The notes beneath the pieces were generated by a model that was given only the letters and a program-made list of their open reading frames with translations, searched no databases and was not told where the DNA came from. From Acidimicrobiales bacterium (GTDB taxonomy: Bacteria > Actinomycetota > Acidimicrobiia > Acidimicrobiales > UBA8190), in assembly GCA_017882995.1 (NCBI GenBank), contig JADGOL010000056.1, positions 1 to 36,491 on the forward strand: a DNA stretch of 36,491 nucleotides, in the 5' to 3' direction. Position numbers and translations under genes: made by a program. This document shows positions 29,975 through 36,491 of the stretch, in pieces (position 1 is the first letter of the stretch; every line of letters begins with the position of its first letter).

Positions 29975-30025
29975 GCTCACGAACTGCCGAGCGCTCACGA
30001 ACTGCCGAGTGCTCACCAACCGCCG
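29975..30025 (+). repeat. 18-bp tandem repeat at the nitroreductase 3' end
   Basis: Two full copies of an 18-bp unit beginning GCTCACGAACTGCCGAG (29975-29992, 29993-30010, one difference) are followed by a diverged third copy that overlaps the nitroreductase stop at 30013. Confidence 0.85.
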
Positions 30026-30624
30026 CGATGGACGACCTCGGAAGCCCGACGTCGTCCCCGGGCCAGCGACGGCGACGGCGGGTCGTCTCCGGTCGGCTCG
30101 CCCATGAGCACGGCGCCGACATAGCGGCGGTCGTCGGGAACGCCGAGCGCACCGCGCAGGGCCGCCTCCCCCCGGAAGTTTCCGAGGAAGCACGCGCCGA
30201 GCCCGGCGTCGGTCGCGGCGAGGAGCATGACCATCACGGCGAAACCGCCGTCGACGAACCAGTAGGGCACGGGCCATTCGCCGTCGACCCCGCCCAGCTC
30301 TCCGTCAGGGCCGTCTTTGTCGGGCTCGGCGTACCGGGCCCGGTAGGCGTCGGGGTCGACGAACAGCGCCACGACCACCGGGGCGCGTGACAGGCCCGCC
30401 CACCGCCGGGACCGGGCCCGCCAGTCCGCCGTGGTGGTGGCGTCCCAGAACGGCGCGGTCTCGTCGGGCCCGGCCAGGACCACAGCGTCCCACCCTCCGG
30501 TGTTGCCCGCCGAGGGGGCCCGACAGGCCAGGTCCAGGACATGGTCGAGGACATGGGCGGGGACGGGCTCGGTCGAGAAGCTGCGGACCATCTTCCGCCG
30601 GCGGGCGACGTCGGCCAGCTCCAT
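30013..30624 (-). CDS. Nitroreductase family FMN protein
   Basis: This FMN-dependent reductase-like protein has about 203 residues. It shows the N-terminal RRRKMVRSFSTEPVP block with FMN-phosphate-binding arginines, CRAPSAGNTGGWDAVVL, and the C-terminal helix-strand GLGACFLGNFRGEAALR followed by VGAVLMGEP. Members reduce nitroaromatics, quinones or flavins. An internal acidic stretch (about 105-125) is longer than usual. ATG 30624 is the start, with TAGGTT eight bases upstream. The stop overlaps an 18-bp tandem repeat. The physiological substrate is not deducible. Confidence 0.87.
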   Translation of the reverse strand: MELADVARRRKMVRSFSTEPVPAHVLDHVLDLACRAPSAGNTGGWDAVVLAGPDETAPFWDATTTADWRARSRRWAGLSRAPVVVALFVDPDAYRARYAEPDKDGPDGELGGVDGEWPVPYWFVDGGFAVMVMLLAATDAGLGACFLGNFRGEAALRGALGVPDDRRYVGAVLMGEPTGDDPPSPSLARGRRRASEVVHRGGW

Positions 30625-30632
30625 GGAAGTGC

Positions 30633-30638
30633 AACCTA
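30633..30638 (-). promoter_or_regulatory. -10-like hexamer TAGGTT of the nitroreductase gene
   Basis: TAGGTT on the minus strand lies eight bases before ATG 30624, and no Shine-Dalgarno sequence is present. Confidence 0.35.
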
Positions 30639-30739
30639 CCGACAAGCACTCCCCCCGGGAATGTTGACCCCACTGGTAGGGTTTAAGGGGCAGGCGGCGA
30701 GGTCGTGTCGCCGACGCAACCGGGAAGGTCGTGAACGTC

Positions 30740-31927
30740 GTGGCCAGTGCGAGAGAGTTGTTGACCCAGGCCAAGTCGGCTATCCGCGAGGCCCAGGCCG
30801 ACGAGGTCCAGCCGCGCCTCGACGAGGACGGGGTCGTGTGGCTCGATGTGCGAGAGGCCGACGAATACGAACAGGGAGCCATCCCCGGAGCGCTGCACCT
30901 TCCCCGGGGCCATCTCGAATTCCAGGTCGAGGGCCGGATCCCCGACAAGTCGGCCCCCGTCGTCGTGTACTGCGCGGGCGGCGTGCGGTCGGCGTTCGCG
31001 GCGAAGACCATGGCCGACCTCGGGTACACCGACGTGGTGTCGCTCGTGGGCGGGTTCAACCGCTGGAAGGACGAGGGCCGTCCCTGGAAGACCCCGGAGA
31101 CCCTCACGCCCGAGCAGCGCAACCGCTACCAGCGCCACCTCCTCGTCTCCGAGGTGGGGGAGGAGGGTCAGCTCAAGCTGCTCGACTCCCGGGTCCTGCT
31201 CCTCGGTGCGGGGGGACTGGGCTCTCCCGCCGCGCTCTACCTGGCCGCGGCCGGGGTGGGCACCATCGGCATCATCGACATGGACGTGGTCGACGCCTCG
31301 AACCTCCAGCGCCAGATCCTGCATTCCATGGACCGCATCGGCGAGCGCAAGGTCGACTCGGCCAAGAAGACGCTCACCGCGCTCAACCCCGACGTCGACG
31401 TCGTCACCTACGACGTGCGTCTCGGCGCGGACAACATCCTCGACATCATCGACGGGTACGACCTCATCGTCGACGGCACCGACAACTTCCCGACGCGCTA
31501 TCTCGTCAACGACGCGTCGCTGCTCAAGCGCATCCCGGTCATCCACGGCTCGATCTTCCGCTTCGAGGGTCAGGCCACGGTGTTCGACCCCTACAACGGG
31601 CCCTGCTACCGGTGCATGATCCCCGAGCCGCCGCCCGCCGAGCTGGCGCCGTCGTGCGCCGAGGCGGGTGTGCTCGGCGTGCTGCCCGGCATCATCGGGT
31701 CGATCCAGGCCGTCGAAGCCATCAAGATGCTGCTACGCATCGGCGACCCCCTCGTCGGACGGCTGCTCGCCTACGACGCACTCGAGGAGTCCTTCCGGAC
31801 CTTCAAGGTGCGGCGTGACCCGCAGTGCCCGGCGTGCGGGGAGAACGCCGCTCCCATCGTCATCGCCGAGTACGACGACCTGTGCATGCCCCACGCGCTG
31901 GCGTCGTCGGGGACCACACCGGCCTGA
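30740..31927 (+). CDS. moeB: Rhodanese-ThiF fusion, MoeB/MoeZ-type adenylyltransferase-sulfurtransferase
   Basis: This E1-like enzyme adenylates the C-terminal Gly-Gly of a ubiquitin-like sulfur carrier (MoaD, ThiS or CysO type) and supplies sulfur. Residues about 15-120 are a rhodanese domain with Cys78 in VVVYCAGGVRS. Residues about 122-395 are the ThiF/MoeB domain: GAGGLGSPAALYL (156-168), NLQRQILH, DGTDNFPTRYLVND, and zinc cysteines C289, C292, C363 and C366. MoeZ-type proteins have the reverse domain order. GTG 30740 is preferred since GGGAAGG sits 11 bases upstream; GTG 30731 is too close to it. The sulfur-carrier partner is not in the window. Confidence 0.88.
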   Translation: MASARELLTQAKSAIREAQADEVQPRLDEDGVVWLDVREADEYEQGAIPGALHLPRGHLEFQVEGRIPDKSAPVVVYCAGGVRSAFAAKTMADLGYTDVVSLVGGFNRWKDEGRPWKTPETLTPEQRNRYQRHLLVSEVGEEGQLKLLDSRVLLLGAGGLGSPAALYLAAAGVGTIGIIDMDVVDASNLQRQILHSMDRIGERKVDSAKKTLTALNPDVDVVTYDVRLGADNILDIIDGYDLIVDGTDNFPTRYLVNDASLLKRIPVIHGSIFRFEGQATVFDPYNGPCYRCMIPEPPPAELAPSCAEAGVLGVLPGIIGSIQAVEAIKMLLRIGDPLVGRLLAYDALEESFRTFKVRRDPQCPACGENAAPIVIAEYDDLCMPHALASSGTTPA

Positions 31928-31989
31928 CCCGGCCTCTCCGGGCCCGGCGGAATCGACGCCGGGACTGGGCGTTGACCCCCGGCAGTCCG

Positions 31990-31995
31990 TAACCT
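31990..31995 (+). promoter_or_regulatory. -10-like hexamer TAACCT of the mutase gene
   Basis: TAACCT lies seven bases before GTG 32003. TTGACC occurs upstream (31972-31977), but the 12-base spacing is too short for a standard promoter. Confidence 0.35.
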
Positions 31996-32002
31996 GGGAC
32001 GG

Positions 32003-33583
32003 GTGGGCGACGAGGAACGACGGACCGATTCGGGCATCGAGATCAAGCCCGTGTACACGCCGGCCGACCTCGAGGGCTGGGATCCCGAGGCCCAGTTGGG
32101 CCAGCCTGGCCAAGCGCCGTACACGCGGGGGATCTACCCCAGCATGTACCGGGGCCGGCTGTGGACCATGCGGCAGTACGCGGGGTTCGGGACCGCCGAG
32201 GACACCAACGAGCGGTTCAAGTTCCTCCTAGGGGCGGGCCAGACGGGGCTGTCGTGTGCCTTCGACCTCCCCACCCAGATGGGGCTCGACTCCGACCACG
32301 CCCGGGCCGAAGGCGAGGTGGGCAAGGTCGGGGTGGCCATCGACTCGCTCGCCGACATGCGGCTGTTGCTGGCGGGCCTGCCCCTCGACAAGGTCACGAC
32401 GTCGATGACCATCAACGCCACCGCCGCGATCCTGCTGCTGTTCTACGAGTTGGTGGCCAACGAGCAGGGGGTGGCGCCCGACGCGCTGGGCGGGACGATC
32501 CAGAACGACATCTTGAAGGAGTACGTGGCGCGCGGCACCTACATCTACCCGCCTCGGAGCTCGATGCGGCTCATCACCGACACCTTCGCCTACTGCGCCG
32601 AGCGACTGCCCAACTGGAACAGCATCTCCATCTCCGGGTACCACATCCGTGAGGCGGGGTCGACGGCGGTGCAGAAGATCGCCTTCACCCTGGCGGATGG
32701 CATCGCCTATGTCGAAGCGGCGCTGGCGGCGGGGCTCGGTGTCGATGCCTTCGCGCCGCGGCTGTCGTTCTTCTGGAACGCGCACAACAACCTCTTCGAA
32801 GAGGTGGCCAAGTACCGCGCCGCGCGGCGGATGTGGGCCAAGATCATGACCGAGCGCTTCGGCGCCAAGGACGAGCGGTCCAAGCTGCTGCGATTCCACA
32901 CCCAGACCGGTGGGTCGACGCTCACGGCCCAGCAGCCCGAGAACAACATCGTGCGGGTCACTCTCCAGGCGCTCGCCGCGGTGCTGGGGGGGACTCAGAG
33001 CCTGCACACCAACGGCTTCGACGAGGCCCTCGGGCTCCCCACCACCAACGCGGCCAAGATCGCGCTGCGGACCCAGCAGGTGATCGGGTACGAGTCCGGC
33101 GTCCCCGACACCGTGGACCCGTTGGCGGGGTCGTACTTCGTGGAACAGCTCACCGACGAGGTCGAAAGGGCCGCTTGGGACTATCTCGACCGCATCGACA
33201 AGCTGGGTGGGGCGGTGGAGGCGATCGAAGCCCGTTTCATGCAAGGTGAGATCGAGATGGCGGCCTACGAGTTCGCCAAGGCCGTCGACGACGGCGAGAA
33301 GATCGTGGTGGGCGTGAACCGGTTCACCGACGAGGCGGCCGAGCCCGCCGAGGTGTTCCCCATCGATCCCGCCCAACAGCAGGCGCAGATCGACCGCACC
33401 CGACGGGTGCGGGCCGAGCGCGACCAACCCGCCGTGGACGCCGCGCTCGCCGATGTGGCCGCGGCGGCCCGGGGCACGCAGAACCTCCTCGTCCCCATGC
33501 GCGAGGCGTTGGGCCGCATGGCGACGTTGGGCGAGGTCTCCGACGTCCTGCGCGAGGTGTTCGGCGTCTATCAGCCCAGCTGA
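32003..33583 (+). CDS. Methylmalonyl-CoA mutase-family large subunit (no B12 domain)
   Basis: This is the catalytic TIM-barrel subunit of an adenosylcobalamin acyl-CoA mutase (526 residues). It has [73 protein letters not shown] and [20 protein letters not shown]. The Tyr of RQYAGF and the Arg of VARGTY match residues that favour methylmalonyl-CoA over isobutyryl- or 2-hydroxyisobutyryl-CoA mutases; this reading is from memory of the family. The C-terminal B12-binding domain is absent, so a separate small subunit must exist, and it is not in the window. The PduO-type enzyme here would supply the cofactor. Confidence 0.92.
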   Translation: MGDEERRTDSGIEIKPVYTPADLEGWDPEAQLGQPGQAPYTRGIYPSMYRGRLWTMRQYAGFGTAEDTNERFKFLLGAGQTGLSCAFDLPTQMGLDSDHARAEGEVGKVGVAIDSLADMRLLLAGLPLDKVTTSMTINATAAILLLFYELVANEQGVAPDALGGTIQNDILKEYVARGTYIYPPRSSMRLITDTFAYCAERLPNWNSISISGYHIREAGSTAVQKIAFTLADGIAYVEAALAAGLGVDAFAPRLSFFWNAHNNLFEEVAKYRAARRMWAKIMTERFGAKDERSKLLRFHTQTGGSTLTAQQPENNIVRVTLQALAAVLGGTQSLHTNGFDEALGLPTTNAAKIALRTQQVIGYESGVPDTVDPLAGSYFVEQLTDEVERAAWDYLDRIDKLGGAVEAIEARFMQGEIEMAAYEFAKAVDDGEKIVVGVNRFTDEAAEPAEVFPIDPAQQQAQIDRTRRVRAERDQPAVDAALADVAAAARGTQNLLVPMREALGRMATLGEVSDVLREVFGVYQPS

Positions 33584-33593
33584 CGGCTCACCT

Positions 33594-33609
33594 CGAGGAG
33601 GGGGCCTCG
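33594..33609 (+). terminator. Hairpin after the mutase gene
   Basis: CGAGG-AGGGGG-CCTCG begins 11 bases after the stop, between convergent genes. The five-base stem lacks a T tract, so this is a weak candidate. Confidence 0.25.
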
Positions 33610-33688
33610 CCCTGGCGAAGCACATCGGTGATGGTGCCCAGACCTGTTCTCACTCGGTGACCAGCATTGGGCTTCTTCCACCAAGGTC

Positions 33689-34402
33689 TCAACCGAATGC
33701 TGCGCCCGTATCGCTCACGGAGTACTCGAGGAGCCATTTCAGGAGGTTGGCGGTGAGAACCCCAATTTCGGTGGGAGTCCGCTGGGAGTCGAGCATGAGC
33801 GACTTCGTCGTGAAGACGGAAAGGTTGATGGCAAATCCGAGCACAAGGGTCTCAGGAGGCTCGTCCGCGCCTCCGGCCGCGAGCCAGGCGCAGGAGGCCA
33901 GGTAGCGCACGGCCCGGTCCCGGAACTCTGATCGCAGAGCGATCAATTCGAGAAGTGCGGGTGAGTCACCGCCGTTGGTGGCATAGACGCCCCAAAACGC
34001 CTCTCCGAGGACATGGGCGTTTCGGGTGTGGATCAGAACCGCCAGCCCTTCCAGCCAGCCGTCGAGATCATCTGTCGGCCGAGGTAGTGGACTGACCGGC
34101 CTATGTGCCCAGGAGTCAAATATGTCTTTGACGGTCTCGACGATCAGCCGGTCATGGCTGCCGAAGTGGCGGAAGATGGTTCTGGTGCTCACACCGCACG
34201 CCGCTGCTATTTCGTCGACAGTGACATCAAATCCTCGCCGGACCAGGAGTTCCTTCGCGGCTCTCCTGATGCGGTCACGAGCGACGCTCTGCTGTTCCTG
34301 AGCCAGCGATGGTGGCGACGTCTGAATCGATCGTCCATCAATAGAGGTAGTTCCTGCGTCGTCGATCGCCCCCTCCCACCATCCAGCGAAAGACACAAAC
34401 AC
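33689..34402 (-). CDS. TetR-family transcriptional regulator
   Basis: This 237-residue regulator has an N-terminal extension of about 35 residues before the DNA-binding domain. The helix-turn-helix is clear: AAKELLVRRGFDVTVDEIAA then CGVSTRTIFRHFGSHDRL. The C-terminal ligand domain (about 95-235) is not assignable. GTG 34402 is chosen because AAGGGAG lies seven bases upstream. It is convergent with the mutase gene and downstream of the M20 gene. Codon use looks less G+C-biased than in its neighbours (ATT, TCT, AAA occur), which could indicate recent acquisition. A palindrome 33 bp upstream may be its own operator. Confidence 0.88.
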   Translation of the reverse strand: MFVSFAGWWEGAIDDAGTTSIDGRSIQTSPPSLAQEQQSVARDRIRRAAKELLVRRGFDVTVDEIAAACGVSTRTIFRHFGSHDRLIVETVKDIFDSWAHRPVSPLPRPTDDLDGWLEGLAVLIHTRNAHVLGEAFWGVYATNGGDSPALLELIALRSEFRDRAVRYLASCAWLAAGGADEPPETLVLGFAINLSVFTTKSLMLDSQRTPTEIGVLTANLLKWLLEYSVSDTGAAFG

Positions 34403-34434
34403 AAGTCGACTCCCTTAGTGACAAGACCGCAGGG

Positions 34435-34467
34435 GTGCGCGTTGCGCGCACAAGGAGAGCGCACAAG
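34435..34467 (-). promoter_or_regulatory. Candidate TetR operator
   Basis: GTGCGCG-TTG-CGCGCAC (34435-34451) is a perfect 7-base inverted repeat. GCGCACAAG also occurs twice, 13 bp apart (34446-34454, 34459-34467). It lies just upstream of the TetR ribosome binding site, where self-repression would act. Confidence 0.45.
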
Positions 34468-34639
34468 AGAGGAGGCTTTAGAGGCAGTAGTCCTGCCACG
34501 AAGTCAGTTTACCATCCGCTGAAGACGGTCAGGAAGTCGAGATCGCAACTATCGATTCGGCAATTAGGCCAATTGGTGCGTCAATGAGGTGGGGCGGCCA
34601 ACGCTCGCAGTGTGCCCGACCCCGGGGAGCCGTCCCGCC

Positions 34640-35812
34640 TCAGCCCACCCGACTCAGGAGGTGCTCGCGTAGCGCGGGGTCGGTGGCGGCGTCGATGGCC
34701 GTCCATGCCATGCCCAGCGCGCCGTCGAACACGGCCTGTTCGGCCGAGGGCCCGAGACACGCCGCCGCGAACTCGGCCTGGTGGTTGACCGCCCCGCGTG
34801 TCTCGATGCCGATCATGGGGTGGATCGAGGGCAGCGCCAGCGAGATGTTCGCCATGTCCGTCGAGATGGTGGGACGCGCCTCGAGCCTCTCGTCGGCCGC
34901 GTACCGCCTCCCGAGCTCCTCGGCGTTGTGCCGCCACGCGTCGAGGAGAAGATCGTCGGAGACCATGTGCGAGTACGTCGGCGCCAGGTCGCGGATCTCG
35001 AGCGAGCTCCCCGTGGCGAGACCGCCCGCTTCGAAGCAATGCTCGATGCGCGGTCGCAGCAACGCCAGGTCTTCGAGGGTGCGGGCCCGCACCATGAACC
35101 GCCCGAGTGTCTCCTCGGGGACGATATTGGGGGCGTCCCCACCTTTCGTCACGATGCCGTGCACCTGGTCGCCGCGGCGCAGGTGCTGGCGGATGAGCCC
35201 GATGGCCACCTGGGCCACCACCATGGCATCCGCCGCGTTGACACCCTGGTCCGGTGACGCCGAGGCGTGCGCGGCCCGCCCCCGGTAGCGGACCTCGAGA
35301 TGGTCGACGGCCAGACAGGTGGCGACGAGGCGGTCCTCGGGCCAGGGATGGACCATCATCGCGGCGTGGGCGCCCTCGAAGGCGCCGCGTTCGAGGAGCA
35401 GCACCTTGCCGCCCCCACCTTCCTCGGCCGGCGTGCCGAGCACGGTGACGGTCAACCCGAGGTCGTCGGCCACGCCCGCCAGCACCATCCCCGCCCCGAG
35501 CGACGCGGCCGCGATGAGGTTGTGCCCACAGGCGTGGCCCACCGCCGGCAGCGCGTCGTACTCGGCGCAGATCACGATCGACAACGGCCCCGACCCCACG
35601 CTTCCCCGCACCGCGGTGGGCAGGTCGTAGGGGCCGCGTTCTACGGCGAAGCCGGCCTCGTCGAGCATGTCGCCCACGCGCTGCGCGGCGCGGACCTCCT
35701 CGAAACAGAGCTCGGGCTCGTGATGGATGGCCCGGCTCAGCCCGACCAGCGCCGGTTGGAGGTCCTCGGCGACCTGACGCGCGGCGCGCTTGGCCGCCGC
35801 GACGTCGCTCAC
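34640..35812 (-). CDS. M20-family amidohydrolase / aminobenzoyl-glutamate hydrolase-like
   Basis: This metal-dependent amidase has about 390 residues. The first block is LSRAIHHEPELCFEE. The metal-site segments are AEYDALPAVGHACGHN and TPAEEGGGGK, with a later His in HPWPEDRLVA and a dimerisation domain around AAHASASPDQGVNA. The CGHN form is common in the AbgB-like branch, which cleaves acyl- or aminobenzoyl-amino acids. GTG 35812 overlaps the upstream carboxylase stop by four bases (GTGA), so both are translated from one message. The substrate is not known. A 237-bp gap separates it from TetR. Confidence 0.88.
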   Translation of the reverse strand: MSDVAAAKRAARQVAEDLQPALVGLSRAIHHEPELCFEEVRAAQRVGDMLDEAGFAVERGPYDLPTAVRGSVGSGPLSIVICAEYDALPAVGHACGHNLIAAASLGAGMVLAGVADDLGLTVTVLGTPAEEGGGGKVLLLERGAFEGAHAAMMVHPWPEDRLVATCLAVDHLEVRYRGRAAHASASPDQGVNAADAMVVAQVAIGLIRQHLRRGDQVHGIVTKGGDAPNIVPEETLGRFMVRARTLEDLALLRPRIEHCFEAGGLATGSSLEIRDLAPTYSHMVSDDLLLDAWRHNAEELGRRYAADERLEARPTISTDMANISLALPSIHPMIGIETRGAVNHQAEFAAACLGPSAEQAVFDGALGMAWTAIDAATDPALREHLLSRVG

Positions 35813-36491
35813 TCGATCACCGCGATCACGTCGCCGGGCCCCACCGAGTCGCCCGGCGCCACCTTGACCTCCGCCACGGTGCCCGCCTTCTCGGCGGTGA
35901 TGGCGTTCTCCATCTTCATGGCTTCGAGCAGGCACACCGTTTCGCCCACCTCGACGCTGTCGCCCGGTGCCACCAGGATCTTGACGATGGTGCCCTGCAT
36001 GGGGGCGGTCACCGAACCCGATCCGGATCCCGCCACGGCCGCTCTCGGCTTGTGGGGTCGGGTGCTCGTGCGCGCCCCACTGCCGTTGGAGGTCTCGGGT
36101 ACCCACAGCCGCACCTCGTAGCGACGCCCGTCGACCTCGGCGGTCACCTCACGCAACACCCGGGGTCCGGTGTCATCCGCGCCCGATGCGGGAGCGCCCA
36201 CCGCCGGGGTCGGCGCCAGCGAGGCGAGGTCGAGGCTGTCCTCCACCCACCTCGTCGAATGGCGGCCCTCGATGAAGTCGGGATGCGACAGGATCACGAC
36301 GTCGGCGGGGATCGTGGTGGCGACGCCCGTGATGGCGGTCTCGTCGAGGGCCCGCAGCATGCGGCGCCGAGCCGACTCTCGGTCCGATCCCCACACGATC
36401 AATTTGGCGACGAGATTGTCGTAGAACTGGCTCACGGTGTCGCCCACCTCGTACCCGGCGTCGAGCCGGATGCCCGGTCCTCCGGGGGCCC
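35809..36491 (-). CDS. Acetyl/propionyl-CoA carboxylase alpha subunit, 3' part only
   Basis: The frame runs off the right edge of the window, so only the last 227 or so residues are seen. They contain the end of the biotin carboxylase domain (GIRLDAGYEVGDTVSQFYD, then NLVAKLIVWGSDRESARRRM) and a linker. A C-terminal biotin carboxyl carrier domain follows, with the biotinylated Lys in LEAMKMENA. The fused BC-BCCP layout is typical of actinobacterial acyl-CoA carboxylases that make malonyl- or methylmalonyl-CoA. Its stop overlaps the M20 start. With the mutase nearby it could feed propionyl-CoA to methylmalonyl-CoA, which is inference. Confidence 0.93.
   Translation of the reverse strand, partial: APGGPGIRLDAGYEVGDTVSQFYDNLVAKLIVWGSDRESARRRMLRALDETAITGVATTIPADVVILSHPDFIEGRHSTRWVEDSLDLASLAPTPAVGAPASGADDTGPRVLREVTAEVDGRRYEVRLWVPETSNGSGARTSTRPHKPRAAVAGSGSGSVTAPMQGTIVKILVAPGDSVEVGETVCLLEAMKMENAITAEKAGTVAEVKVAPGDSVGPGDVIAVIE

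Noticed and set aside
1-36491. tRNA, rRNA, insertion sequence or phage genes
   Set aside because: I scanned for T-loop-like sequences, transposase motifs and integrase motifs and saw none that held up; TTCGA matches fell inside coding genes.

Overview
The window is about 70% G+C, uses many GTG and TTG starts, and is packed with genes on both strands. Gene content and style (DUF222-HNH protein, DUF2510-like protein, Rpf-like muralidase, TusE/DsrE2 sulfur genes, MetH, PduO, an lpd-E2-lipB-lipA arrangement) point to a free-living, aerobic actinobacterium, most likely of the Acidimicrobiia. The lineage is an inference from gene style; no rRNA or tRNA gene is present to confirm it.

Layout. 1-4295: the end of a DUF222-HNH gene, a DUF2510-like gene, RNase HI, a short-chain dehydrogenase, an aldo/keto reductase and a DUF2203 protein. 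4479-10926: a tightly packed run of lipoamide dehydrogenase, a lipoyl-bearing E2 acyltransferase, a single-polypeptide LipB-LipA fusion (lipoate transfer plus lipoate synthesis), an M24 aminopeptidase and an atypical SDR. 10975-13350 (minus strand): an NTF2-like protein, a TauE/SafE permease and two small unknown genes. 13351-13803 is non-coding, with a five-copy 11-bp repeat array and a promoter with an inverted repeat at its expected start site, ahead of an Rpf-like cell-wall hydrolase. 14905-20774: B12-dependent methionine synthase divergent from a PduO-type cobalamin adenosyltransferase and a leucyl aminopeptidase. 20811-23169: an ACT protein, an unknown conserved protein and a DsbA-family protein. 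23355-25473: a compact sulfur operon (sulfide:quinone oxidoreductase-like flavoprotein, TusE/DsrC-like carrier, DsrE2-like protein). 25499-28714: a secreted CAP-like protein and a GGDEF/degenerate-EAL protein that starts with a ParB-like peptide. 28780-31927: a membrane protein, an AhpD-like protein, a nitroreductase and a rhodanese-ThiF protein. 32003-36491: the catalytic subunit of a methylmalonyl-CoA mutase-type enzyme, a TetR regulator, an M20 amidohydrolase and the 3' end of a biotin-dependent carboxylase alpha subunit.

How the genes fit together. Three themes recur: lipoylated 2-oxoacid dehydrogenases with the supply of their cofactor; B12-dependent one-carbon and acyl-CoA metabolism (MetH, PduO, mutase, carboxylase); and sulfur handling (SQR, TusE, DsrE2, rhodanese-ThiF, TauE/SafE). 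At least ten genes without a usable Shine-Dalgarno sequence carry a TANNNT hexamer 6-9 bases before the start codon, which suggests widespread leaderless transcription.

The most unusual items are the LipB-LipA fusion, the ParB-like N-terminus on a cyclic-di-GMP protein, the minimal SQR-TusE-DsrE2 operon, and the helically phased TGATCA array. No CRISPR array, insertion sequence, tRNA or rRNA was seen.
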